A stretch of DNA of 36,003 nucleotides, from assembly GCA_023957015.1 (NCBI GenBank), contig JAMLHR010000026.1, forward strand, positions 1 through 36,003, given 5' to 3'. Origin of the DNA: Thermomicrobiales bacterium (GTDB lineage: Bacteria > Chloroflexota > Chloroflexia > Thermomicrobiales > UBA6265). Below, in pieces: positions 8,981 to 17,027 of the stretch (the first letter of the stretch is position 1; each line of letters opens with the position of its first letter). Below the pieces are notes generated by a model, which had not been told where the DNA came from, ran no database searches, and worked only from the letters and a program-made list of their open reading frames with translations. A program made the position numbers and the translations under genes.

Positions 8981-9302
8981 TACAGTTGAAGATCGGAATT
9001 TGGGTTAACGCCCAATTCTCAGGAATCACGTTTGGTGAAATCCGCGAACTGCTGCATCGATTTGCACCGCTTCTATTTGACAGGGACCTACAGAACCGAT
9101 TAAGGTTCAGGCCAATCAGACCAATCGAGATGGAACTTCCGTGTGCAACGGTGCCACGGTGGAGTTTCGGACCAATGGAGGGCCGGGCTCGCAGTCTGAC
9201 GGTTTTCCGTGCGTCCGGGTGCTTGGTACTCGGGTGGGCATAACGTATGCCACGCACGCATTCGTGTATGCGGGCTTCGCCCGACATCGGAGGTAAACGG
9301 AA
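8981..9302. other. Divergent intergenic region upstream of the liv operon
   Basis: These 322 bases separate the minus-strand hypothetical gene from the plus-strand importer operon. They contain the candidate liv promoter and an inverted repeat (listed separately) and a clear ribosome-binding site (GGAGG at about 9289) before the ATG at 9303. I see no gene in it. No promoter for the minus strand was convincing. Confidence 0.6.
9077..9106 (+). promoter_or_regulatory. Candidate liv-operon promoter
   Basis: A perfect -35 TTGACA (9077-9082) is followed after 18 bases by TAAGGT (9101-9106), a weak -10. An inverted repeat GAACC-N6-GGTTC (9093-9108) covers the -10, so it could be an operator. The transcript would have a leader of roughly 190 bases. 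Confidence 0.35.
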
Positions 9303-10661
9303 ATGGTTGACTCCCGTTTTGAAGGCCTTCTGTCCGATTTTCGGTCGGGCAAGGTAGATCGTCGCAGCTTCGTCATGAAGGCTCTCGCCTTCGGAGCTTC
9401 GGCCAGCGTTATCGGCAGCCACATGCGCGCTTCCGCCCAGGATGCCACTGCTCTTGGTCCCGGTTCCATCGGTACCAGCGTTGAGCACGATGGGACTACT
9501 GACAAGGGGACGATCAAGGTCTACAGCTCCTTCCCGCTCAGTGCATCCTATGAGCAGATTGGTGGCGATAGCCGAGAGGCCATTCAGTTCGCTATCGAAC
9601 TCTGGGGTGGTGCTGCCGGTGGTTACGCTATCGAGTATGTTCCCCTCGACGACGGTGTTGCTGCCAACAACGGTAACTGGGACGGCGCCCTTGAGGCTGA
9701 AAATGCCGCCAAGGCGATTGGCGATGCGGACTGTATGGCGTACATGGCCACCTACAACTCCGGTGCCGCCATGGTTTCCATTCCGCTAACGAACGAAGCA
9801 GGCCTTGTGATGGTGAGTGGTGCCAATACCGCCATCCATCTCACCCGGCCTGATCCGGAGAATCCGGATGCCGATGGCTACCCGGATGTGCTCTATCCAA
9901 CCGGCGTGCGCAACTACTGCCGTGTGATTGCCGCCGATGACCTTCAGGGTGCCGCCGGTGCCAACCACGCTATCAATGAACTTGGCAGACAACGCGCGTT
10001 TGTCCTGCATGACAATCAGACCTACGGTAAAGGTCTGGCCGAAGTATTCCAGCGCACGTTCACGGAACTCGGTGGTGAGGTTGTTGGTTTCGAGGGCTAT
10101 GATGCAAACGCACCTGACTATCAGGCGTTGATGAGCCGCATCGCTTCTCTTGGACCAGACATTGTCTATGCCGGTGCCATTGTCAGTCTCAATACTTCCA
10201 AGGTATTGATCGACATGCGTGATGTTATGCCAGATCCAGAGGAAGTTGTCTTCATGGGTCCGGATGGTCTCATCAACCAGGCATTTGTTGATGGTGCTGG
10301 TGAGGCCGCTGAAGGCGCGCTTCTGACCTTTGGTGGTCTTCCGCCGGAATCCCTTGAAGCGCTGGGTGGTGCAGGTGCTGAGTGGGTCGCTCAGATGCGT
10401 GAGCGACTTGGACGCGAACCAGATGCGTATGCGTCTTACTGGTTCCAGGTAGCGGTCGTCGTTCTCAACGGTATTGACGCCGCCGCTGATAAGGACCGCG
10501 CCAAGGTCCTCGAAGCCGTGATGGGTACCACTGACTTCCAGGGATTGGCTGGCTCGTGGAGCTTCACCGAAACAGGTGATGCAGACGCTCCACAGCTTAC
10601 GGTGAATAGAGTGGTCGATGGCGTGATCAAGTTCGATGCCGCCATTGCTCCACCCGTCTAG
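9303..10661 (+). CDS. Branched-chain amino acid-type ABC transporter substrate-binding protein
   Basis: A 452-residue periplasmic-binding protein of the Liv/HAAT (Peripla_BP_6) type. The N-terminus has a Tat-like signal, DRRSFVMKALAFGASAS (twin Arg at 20-21), with likely cleavage after RASA near residue 45. The mature domain begins KGTIKVYSSFPLSASYEQIG, the usual first strand, and later has AFVLHDNQTYGKGLAEVF and PDIVYAGAIV. It captures the solute for the LivHMGF permease encoded downstream. The ligand cannot be assigned; family members bind branched-chain amino acids, amides, urea or aromatic compounds. A good ribosome site (GGAGG) precedes the ATG. A very stable hairpin follows the stop. 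Confidence 0.92.
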   Translation: MVDSRFEGLLSDFRSGKVDRRSFVMKALAFGASASVIGSHMRASAQDATALGPGSIGTSVEHDGTTDKGTIKVYSSFPLSASYEQIGGDSREAIQFAIELWGGAAGGYAIEYVPLDDGVAANNGNWDGALEAENAAKAIGDADCMAYMATYNSGAAMVSIPLTNEAGLVMVSGANTAIHLTRPDPENPDADGYPDVLYPTGVRNYCRVIAADDLQGAAGANHAINELGRQRAFVLHDNQTYGKGLAEVFQRTFTELGGEVVGFEGYDANAPDYQALMSRIASLGPDIVYAGAIVSLNTSKVLIDMRDVMPDPEEVVFMGPDGLINQAFVDGAGEAAEGALLTFGGLPPESLEALGGAGAEWVAQMRERLGREPDAYASYWFQVAVVVLNGIDAAADKDRAKVLEAVMGTTDFQGLAGSWSFTETGDADAPQLTVNRVVDGVIKFDAAIAPPV

Positions 10662-10688
10662 ATCCGCATAGAGCAATAGTCGCTAAGG

Positions 10689-10720
10689 CAGTCCGGATTG
10701 GGGTAACCCGATCCGGACTG
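10689..10720 (+). other. 14-bp hairpin with a GTAA (GNRA) loop after the binding-protein gene
   Basis: CAGTCCGGAT pairs with ATCCGGACTG, extended by a T-G wobble and GGG/CCC, closing a GTAA tetraloop. No T run follows, so it is unlikely to be a full intrinsic terminator. In comparable operons such a hairpin protects the upstream mRNA and raises binding-protein yield over the permease; that role is inferred here. Confidence 0.7.
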
Positions 10721-10743
10721 ATCTAGCCGAGAGGCAGGTATCT

Positions 10744-10782
10744 ATGACGCCAGTCGATATGGGACAGGGACGAGAACGATGA
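10744..10782 (+). CDS. Possible 12-codon leader peptide coupled to livH
   Basis: ATG at 10744 preceded by a GAGGCAGG-like ribosome site opens a 12-codon frame (MTPVDMGQGRER) whose TGA (10780-10782) overlaps the livH ATG (10779-10781) as ATGA. It could couple livH translation to an upstream initiation. Such short frames also arise by chance. Confidence 0.3.
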   Translation: MTPVDMGQGRER

Positions 10783-11762
10783 ACTGGACGTTATTCTTCC
10801 AAATGGTGATTATCGGTATCGCAACAGGTTCGCTTATTGCGTTGATCGCGTTAGGCTACACCCTCGTTTACGGTATTGTGGAACTCATCAACTTCGCCCA
10901 CGGCGAAGTCTTCATGTTGGGAGCCTTCTTCGCAGGTACCGTCATTGGGTTGACGGGTGTCACAAGCGAGAACTCTACTATCCAAATCATCGGTACGTTG
11001 TTGCTCGCCTTATTGGCTTGCATGGTGTTTAGTGCTGTTCTGAACGCGTTTATCGATCGGGTGGCCTACAGACGGTTACGTAATGCACCGCGCCTGGCAC
11101 CATTGATTGCTGCCATTGGTTTTAGCTTCATATTGCAAAATATCGCCATCTATTGGAAAGGGCCGAATCCGCTCATTGCGCCGAAAATCCTGCCGCGAGA
11201 GTTTACCCAGTACAACATCCTCAAGGAATGGGCGATCTTCGGCGGCTACTTTGACGACAAGTTCATTCGCTTTATGGCCAAGGATGTCCTGGTCATTGGC
11301 ATCACCATACCGTTGCTCATCGGTATGAGTTGGTTCGTCTATCGCACCCGTATCGGTACGGCGATGCGCGCCACAGCTCAGGATCGCGAGGCAGCTGCCC
11401 TGATGGGTATCGATATCAATCGCACGATCCAGGTTGCTTTCCTCATCGGTGGTGCCCTCGCTGGTGCCGCTGGTATGGTCGCGTTGATCTACAACAACTC
11501 CGCACGCTTTAATATGGGATTCCAGTACGGACTCTTCGCTTTCACCGCGGCTGTGCTTGGAGGAATCGGAAACCTCACTGGCGCTGTGGTGGGCGGCCTA
11601 TTGATTGGTCTGATTTGGGCCATGAGTGATGGCTGGATGCCGACAGTGGTGCCCGGTTGGGGCGCGCAGTGGACCAACACTGTCATCTTCTCCATCCTCG
11701 TGCTTGTCCTCATCTTCCGTCCAGCCGGCCTGTTTGGCAAAGCTACGACTGAGAAGGTCTGA
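10779..11762 (+). CDS. livH: Branched-chain amino acid-type ABC transporter permease LivH
   Basis: A 327-residue integral membrane protein with about eight hydrophobic segments. The LivH hallmarks GIATGSLIALIALGYTLVYG (about 12-31) and ELINFAHGEVFMLGAF (34-49) are present, as is the permease loop TAMRATAQDREAAALMGI (about 195-212) that docks the ATPases, and GGIGNLTGAVVGGLLIG near the C-terminus. With LivM it forms the membrane channel. It lies 117 bases after the binding protein, separated by the GNRA hairpin, and 20 bases before livM. Start chosen at the ATG overlapping the small leader frame. Confidence 0.93.
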   Translation: MNWTLFFQMVIIGIATGSLIALIALGYTLVYGIVELINFAHGEVFMLGAFFAGTVIGLTGVTSENSTIQIIGTLLLALLACMVFSAVLNAFIDRVAYRRLRNAPRLAPLIAAIGFSFILQNIAIYWKGPNPLIAPKILPREFTQYNILKEWAIFGGYFDDKFIRFMAKDVLVIGITIPLLIGMSWFVYRTRIGTAMRATAQDREAAALMGIDINRTIQVAFLIGGALAGAAGMVALIYNNSARFNMGFQYGLFAFTAAVLGGIGNLTGAVVGGLLIGLIWAMSDGWMPTVVPGWGAQWTNTVIFSILVLVLIFRPAGLFGKATTEKV

Positions 11763-11782
11763 ACCAGAAAGGATCATCCTCA

Positions 11783-13006
11783 ATGGCCGTTTCATCCGTT
11801 CAGGCCCGAACCGAAGCGTTCTTTGCGGAACGCAAGGCTGAAAGTAATGACCGACTGCGGAAAGTGCTGATTGGTATCGTTGTGGTGAGTTTGTATCCGA
11901 TTCTTGACCAATGGTTGGGTTTTGGATTGTTGGGCTCGTTGATTCCCATTCTCATGTACGCGCTATTAGCCATGGGGCTCAACATTGTTGTCGGGTACGC
12001 TGGTTTGCTCGATATCGGCTATGTCGCATTCTTCATCATCGGAGCCTATGCGCAGGCCTTCCTCACATCCCCCAACTCGTTCTTTATACGACAGGGATTA
12101 GTACCAGGTTTCGTGCAGAATTTCTGGGTGGCAATGCTCTTCTCGTGGGTTCTGGCCGCGATCTTCGGTGTACTCATTGGTGCGCCAACGTTGCGACTGC
12201 GGGGGGACTATCTGGCGATCGTGACGCTCGGTTTCAGCGAAATCGTGCCTGATTTCTTCACCAACGCTGCCGGTATTACTGGTGGTCCGCGCGGTATTGG
12301 CCAGATTGCCAAGCCTCCGGCCATTCCGCTACCAGGGGACAGGAGTATCTCCTTCTCGTCCACAGATCACGTTTCGTGGTTCTATCTTCTGCTGGCGGTG
12401 GGGGTGCTCACGTTGTTTATGGTCACCCGGCTCTACGATTCACGCATGGGGCGCGCCTGGCAGGCAATCCGTGAGGATGAGATCGCTGCCGCCAGCATGG
12501 GCATCCCTCCAGTCTCGACCAAACTTTGGGCGTTTGCGCTCGGCGCATCCTTCGCTGGCTTCGCGGGCTCGGTCTATTCCGGCTATGTGCAGTCGGTGTA
12601 TCCGGATCAGTTCCAGTTCTCGCTCTCGATCCTCGTGCTGTCGATGGTCATCCTCGGTGGTATCGGCAATATCTACGGCGTGTTGGCCGGTGCACTCATC
12701 ATTGGTTCGTTTGATCGCATTCTCGCCGTCAAACTCACGATTCCGCTCAACGCGCTCGGCCGACAAATGGAGAGCTGGCCGGGTATTTTCGGCGATCTGG
12801 GATCGTTCTTCGCCACCCACTCGCTTACCGCGGATCGCTTCCTGATCTTCGGTCTTGCCCTGGTGTTGGTGATGATCCTTAGACCAGGCGGTCTCTTCCC
12901 CAGCAAGCAACGTGCCGCCGAGATGAAGGGCGATGACGACAACTTCGAGTTTGATGACTACGAGACCAATCAGACGGTGCGCTCAGCGCGACGAAAGGAG
13001 GCCTGA
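11783..13006 (+). CDS. livM: Branched-chain amino acid-type ABC transporter permease LivM
   Basis: A 407-residue membrane permease. The core includes YALLAMGLNIVVGYAGLLDIG (about 59-79), TLRLRGDYLAIVTLGFSEI (about 136-154) and the ATPase-docking loop MGRAWQAIREDEIAAASMGI (about 222-241), all typical of LivM. About 40 hydrophilic residues precede the first membrane segment. The C-terminal tail after residue 370 is charged and rich in Asp/Glu, longer than needed. AGGATC-type spacing of 20 bases from livH and a 1-base gap to the livG ATG show a single operon. Confidence 0.93.
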   Translation: MAVSSVQARTEAFFAERKAESNDRLRKVLIGIVVVSLYPILDQWLGFGLLGSLIPILMYALLAMGLNIVVGYAGLLDIGYVAFFIIGAYAQAFLTSPNSFFIRQGLVPGFVQNFWVAMLFSWVLAAIFGVLIGAPTLRLRGDYLAIVTLGFSEIVPDFFTNAAGITGGPRGIGQIAKPPAIPLPGDRSISFSSTDHVSWFYLLLAVGVLTLFMVTRLYDSRMGRAWQAIREDEIAAASMGIPPVSTKLWAFALGASFAGFAGSVYSGYVQSVYPDQFQFSLSILVLSMVILGGIGNIYGVLAGALIIGSFDRILAVKLTIPLNALGRQMESWPGIFGDLGSFFATHSLTADRFLIFGLALVLVMILRPGGLFPSKQRAAEMKGDDDNFEFDDYETNQTVRSARRKEA

Positions 13007-13007
13007 T

Positions 13008-13910
13008 ATGGCGAACGCAACCCAGACCAGCACTCTGGCTTCAGCACCGCAGGCCAGTGACGTCGTGCTGGAGACCAAGGGACTGACGCAAATCTTCGGT
13101 GGCTTGGTGGCCGTCGATTCCGTCGACCTCAAGATTCAGCGCAACTCGATTACGAGCGTTATCGGCCCGAACGGTGCCGGGAAAACTACGTAATTCAACA
13201 TGATCGCCGGTATCTATCGGCCAACCCGCGGTGAGATCCTGTTTAACGGTGAGACGATCGCCAGGGGCTCGAAGAGCCTTGGTCCGCATCAGGTAACAAA
13301 AGCAGGGATCGCACGCACGTTCCAGAATATCCGCCTCTTCAGCAATGTCAGTGCCATCGACAATGTCCTGATGGGGATGCACTGTCGTATGCATTCGCTA
13401 CCGTGGCACGCGATTGTGCGGTCCAAGAGTCAGCGAGAAGAAGAATTTCGTAGCATGGAGCGCGCGTACGAATTGCTCGATTATGTTGGCCTGAGCGGAA
13501 CGGCGCGCGTAGCCGCGAAAAACCTTAGTTACGGTGACCAACGCCGTCTGGAGATTGCCAGGGCGTTGGCGAGTGATCCCAAGTTGTTGTTGCTCGATGA
13601 GCCCGCCGCCGGTATGAACCCGCGCGAGACAGCCACCCTCACAGAGTTTATTAGTACCATGCGGACGGATCTGGATGTCACGATCTTGTTGATCGAGCAC
13701 GATATGAAGGTCGTTATGGGCATCTCCGATCATATCGCGGTGCTTGATCATGGCGTCAAGATCGCCGATGGGAGTCCCGAAGAGATACGGGAGAATCCGC
13801 AGGTGATTGAGGCCTATCTGGGTGCAGGATCGGCTGAAGTTATTGCCAGGCTTTCCGGTGAATCGACGGCTGTTGCGCAGGAGGTATCGACAGATGTCAG
13901 CAACGGCTGA
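13008..13910 (+). pseudogene. livG: LivG ATP-binding protein, interrupted by one in-frame TAA
   Basis: Read through from the ATG at 13008 (AGGAGG site at 12996-13001), this would be a 300-codon LivG. A single TAA at 13191-13193 stops it directly after Walker A GPNGAGKTT. The same frame continues without any shift as FNMIAGIYRPTRGEI, TKAGIARTFQNIRLF (Q-loop), LSYGDQRRLEIARAL (signature), LLLLDEPAAGMNP (Walker B) and LIEHDMKVVM (H-loop). Relatives usually have Leu or Phe at the stop position, so TTA to TAA is the simplest origin. The downstream ATG at 13200 would give a 236-residue product lacking Walker A, unable to bind ATP normally. It could be a sequencing error, a recent mutation or a readthrough site. 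The 3' end overlaps livF by 17 bases. Confidence 0.85.
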
Positions 13911-14622
13911 ACGCGAGAGCATGCTCAAGCTCAACGATGTGCATTCCTATTACGGTCAAATCCACGCCCTGAAGGGTATTTCTATTGATGTCAAAGAGGG
14001 CGAAGTCGTCACGCTGATCGGCTCGAACGGAGCAGGCAAGAGCACAACCCTGCGCACCATCTCTGGATTGCTCTCCCCCCGTCAAGGTGAAGTGCTCTAC
14101 AAGGGCAACAACATTGCCGGGACACCAGCGCACAAGGTTGCCGGGATGGGAATTGCGCAGTCGCCGGAAGGGCGACGCATCTTCCCGCGGATGACGGTGC
14201 TTGAAAACCTGCAGATGGGTGCATTTGTGCACGGTAAGGTTGATCCTAACGATCTGGCACGCGTCTATGATCTCTTCCCCCGCCTTAAGGAGCGCGTTAG
14301 CCAAAAGGCTGGCACGATGAGCGGTGGTGAGCAACAGATGTTGGCCATCGGCCGGGCACTGATGGCAAGCCCGAAGCTGCTCTTGTTGGATGAGCCGAGC
14401 ATGGGACTTAGTCCGATCCTGGTGGAGCAGATCTTCAGCATTATCAAGGACATCAATAAGCAGGGCACCACGGTGCTGCTCGTGGAACAGAACGCACTCA
14501 TGGCGTTGGCGGTGGCCAGCCATGGGTATGTCCTGCAGACCGGTCAGATTATTCTGCAGGACAATGCCAAGGCGTTGCTGGCGAATGAGACCGTGCGCAA
14601 GGCCTACCTCGGCGAAGAATAG
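13894..14622 (+). CDS. livF: Branched-chain amino acid-type ABC transporter ATP-binding protein LivF
   Basis: A complete 242-residue ABC ATPase. Walker A is GSNGAGKST (about 43-51), Q-loop MGIAQSPEGRRIF, signature MSGGEQQMLAIGRAL, Walker B LLLLDEPSMGL and H-loop-region LLVEQN, where LivF characteristically replaces the His by Gln in the VEQN motif. The SPEGRRIFPRMTV stretch is diagnostic of LivF. The start ATG at 13894 has AGGAGG about 9 bases upstream and lies inside the end of livG; an upstream GTG in the same frame gives an unconserved extension and was rejected. With livG broken, LivF may be the only intact ATPase of this importer. Confidence 0.95.
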   Translation: MSATAERESMLKLNDVHSYYGQIHALKGISIDVKEGEVVTLIGSNGAGKSTTLRTISGLLSPRQGEVLYKGNNIAGTPAHKVAGMGIAQSPEGRRIFPRMTVLENLQMGAFVHGKVDPNDLARVYDLFPRLKERVSQKAGTMSGGEQQMLAIGRALMASPKLLLLDEPSMGLSPILVEQIFSIIKDINKQGTTVLLVEQNALMALAVASHGYVLQTGQIILQDNAKALLANETVRKAYLGEE

Positions 14623-14658
14623 AGACGCATCTGGCTGGAATGCGCCTCTTCCCTGATT

Positions 14659-14680
14659 CGGCCCGCAGCCATGCGGGCCG
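14659..14680 (+). terminator. Stem-loop at the end of the liv operon
   Basis: CGGCCCGCA and TGCGGGCCG form a perfect 9-bp stem around the loop GCCA, 37 bases after the livF stop. The following sequence has only a short T-rich stretch (GTCGTTTG), so it is a moderate intrinsic terminator candidate. Confidence 0.6.
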
Positions 14681-14699
14681 GTCGTTTGATCACCTGCGG

Positions 14700-14735
14700 T
14701 ATTATGGTGAACGGCAAGGGGATAGACACCCCTTG
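14700..14735 (+). promoter_or_regulatory. Candidate -10 element and 5' hairpin of the glucan phosphorylase gene
   Basis: TATTAT (14700-14705) resembles a -10, without a good -35. A perfect stem CAAGGGG/CCCCTTG with a 7-base loop occupies 14715-14735, close to where transcription would begin, and is followed by TTCTTTG. It could be a 5' stabilising hairpin, or a second terminator for the liv transcript. Confidence 0.35.
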
Positions 14736-14776
14736 TTCTTTGTGTGCGTGGAAATCCGTCTGAAACGGGGTACAAC

Positions 14777-16933
14777 ATGGGGTTCAAAGTTCGGACTAAC
14801 CGGGTGAACATGCCCAAGCGCATCGATCGCCTGAACGAGCTCAGCTACAACCTGTGGTGGACCTGGCACCTGCCAGCCCGCTACTTGTTCAAAGAGCTTG
14901 ATCCAGTTCTGTGGGAAATCGTGAAGCAGAACCCGGTGCTCTTCCTGCACCGCATTGAGCCGGAGCGTTTGGTCAAGGCCGTTGCCGATCCGGCGTTCCT
15001 CAGTCGCTATGACGAAGTTATGCGCACCTTCGATGCCATGCTTCACAGCCAGGAGGCTGATACCTGGCTGGCGTTGAATCACCCGGAGCTGGTAGGCAAG
15101 AACATCGCCTATTTCTCTGCCGAGTTCGGTCTGCATCCGGCGCTGCCGATCTATTCGGGTGGCCTGGGTGTGCTTGCTGGCGATCACATCAAGGAAGCCA
15201 GCGATATGGGTATTCCGCTGACCGCGGTTTCCTTGCTCTATCGCCAGGGGTACTTGCAGCAGCGCATTGACAGCGCCGGCTGGCAGCAGGATGTTCCGGC
15301 GATTCTTGAGCCGGATTCCGAGCCAGTGCAGCAGGTCATGAATGCCGATGGCTCACCACTCTACGTTGAGGTGGACTTGCACGATGTTGACAACGCCCTC
15401 CGACTTGCTGTCTGGCAGGTGAAGGTAGGCCGTGTCTCCCTCTACCTGCTTGACTCCGATGTCGAAGGCAATCCGGAATGGACGCGTGAGCTTTCCAGCC
15501 GCCTCTATGGTGGCGATACCTGGCATCGATTGCGCCAGGAGATCGTGCTTGGCATCGGCGGTGTGCGCTTGCTGCGCAAGCTCGGTATCGAGCCCACCTA
15601 TTGGCACGCCAATGAGGGTCACGCTGCCTTGAGCATGGTTGAACGCGTGCGCGAGTACGTCGAGGCCGGAATGGATGTGGAGGAGGCGATGGATACGGTT
15701 GCCCGTCATACCGTCTTCACTACTCACACACCGGTTCCTGCTGGCCACGATATCTTCAGCGAAGAGCAGATCGATAAGTACTTCAGCAACTACTGGCCTG
15801 ATCTGAAGATGACGCGGGAAGAGTTCTACGCGCTTGGCGCGCATGGGGACAAGCCGGGATTCAACTTCACCGCACTCTCGATGCGTCTGGCTGATCATCG
15901 CAATGGTGTGAGCGAGAAGCACGGCGAAGTGAGCCGCGAGATGTGGTACGACATCTTCCCGGATGCTACGCCGGAGGATGCGCCAATCAGGCACATCACC
16001 AACGGCGTTCACCTGCGCACCTGGATCGGCAAGCACATGCGCCAGGCATATTCGCGCTACCAGCCGCAGTACTGGCAGCAGCAGCAGGAGAAGGAGCATG
16101 TCTGGGATACGATCCTGAATATTCCGGACGATGAGTTCTGGGCAGCCCACCTGCTGGCCAAGCAGAGCCTGATCACCGCGATGGATGAGCGTTCCCGCGC
16201 TCGCTACGTTGGTGGCGATTTCGATGCCTGGCAGGTGCTGAGCTCAGGCGCGTTCCAGACACCGAAGGTGCTGACACTGGGCTTCGCCCGTCGCTTCGCG
16301 ACGTATAAGCGGGCGACATTGCTCTTCCGCGATGCGGAACGCTTGCAGCGGATTCTGACCAATCCGGAGTTCCCGGTGCAGTTGATCTTCGCTGGTAAGG
16401 CTCACCCGGCGGATAACGGCGGCAAGCAGTTGATCCAGGATATCTACATGCGTGCCCGCGACCCGAAGTTCGGTGGTCGCATCGCCTTCGTCGAGGATTA
16501 CGAGATGGGTATTGCCCGTAACCTCGTATCCGGTGTCGATGTCTGGGTCAATAACCCGCGCTACCCGTTGGAAGCATCCGGTACCAGTGGTATGAAGGCG
16601 GCCGCGAACGGTGTCCCGAACTTCTCCATTCTCGATGGATGGTGGATCGAGGGTTTCCGTGAGAATCCGCGCAACGGTTGGGGTATTCCGCCGGCAACTG
16701 AACTTGAAGGCGACGAGCAGGACGAGTTCGAGGCGAATGCGATGTATGACGTGCTTGAGCACGCTATCGTGCCGTTGTACTACCAGCGCGATGCAGACGG
16801 TATTCCGCGTGAGTGGATCAAGGTGATGAAGGAAGCGATCCGCACCTGTGCACCGCAGTTCAGCGCTCGCCGTATGCTGATCGATTACGTGGAGCAGCTC
16901 TACACCGCGGCGGCCCGCGGCTCGGACGAGTAA
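14777..16933 (+). CDS. glgP: Alpha-glucan phosphorylase (GT35, short DUF3417-containing type)
   Basis: A 718-residue enzyme that releases glucose-1-phosphate from alpha-1,4-glucans using pyridoxal phosphate. The N-terminus has the DUF3417 pattern RLNELSYNLWWTWHLPARYLF. AYFSAEFGLHPALPIYSGGLGVLAGDH, HANEGHAAL, FTTHTPVPAGHD and HITNGVH mark the more-phosphorylases branch. The PLP lysine lies in EASGTSGMKAAANG (Lys607), and KGFARRFATYKR-like residues (GFARRFATYKRATL) bind phosphate. Start taken at the ATG 14777; a GTG at 14744 adds 11 unconserved residues. It stands alone between the liv operon and a strong terminator, so it is probably a single-gene transcript in glycogen or maltodextrin use. 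Confidence 0.94.
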   Translation: MGFKVRTNRVNMPKRIDRLNELSYNLWWTWHLPARYLFKELDPVLWEIVKQNPVLFLHRIEPERLVKAVADPAFLSRYDEVMRTFDAMLHSQEADTWLALNHPELVGKNIAYFSAEFGLHPALPIYSGGLGVLAGDHIKEASDMGIPLTAVSLLYRQGYLQQRIDSAGWQQDVPAILEPDSEPVQQVMNADGSPLYVEVDLHDVDNALRLAVWQVKVGRVSLYLLDSDVEGNPEWTRELSSRLYGGDTWHRLRQEIVLGIGGVRLLRKLGIEPTYWHANEGHAALSMVERVREYVEAGMDVEEAMDTVARHTVFTTHTPVPAGHDIFSEEQIDKYFSNYWPDLKMTREEFYALGAHGDKPGFNFTALSMRLADHRNGVSEKHGEVSREMWYDIFPDATPEDAPIRHITNGVHLRTWIGKHMRQAYSRYQPQYWQQQQEKEHVWDTILNIPDDEFWAAHLLAKQSLITAMDERSRARYVGGDFDAWQVLSSGAFQTPKVLTLGFARRFATYKRATLLFRDAERLQRILTNPEFPVQLIFAGKAHPADNGGKQLIQDIYMRARDPKFGGRIAFVEDYEMGIARNLVSGVDVWVNNPRYPLEASGTSGMKAAANGVPNFSILDGWWIEGFRENPRNGWGIPPATELEGDEQDEFEANAMYDVLEHAIVPLYYQRDADGIPREWIKVMKEAIRTCAPQFSARRMLIDYVEQLYTAAARGSDE

Positions 16934-16956
16934 GTTCCGGATTCAGAGATCGAAAC

Positions 16957-17001
16957 AAAGAGGACGTCCCGTGTGGTTCACGCATGGGACGTCCTCTTTT
17001 T
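16957..17001 (+). terminator. Strong intrinsic terminator after glgP, probably bidirectional
   Basis: A perfect 14-bp stem, AAAGAGGACGTCCC (16957-16970) with GGGACGTCCTCTTT (16986-16999), around a 15-base loop, ends in a run of T. The A-rich 5' flank makes it usable from the minus strand too, ending the convergent TPM-like gene (stop at 17028). Confidence 0.9.
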
Positions 17002-17027
17002 CGATGCAATGGAAGCGATTCGCGAGG

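Noticed and set aside
14744..14776. GTG at 14744 as the glgP start
   Set aside because: It adds 11 residues unlike the family; the ATG at 14777 gives the normal N-terminus.
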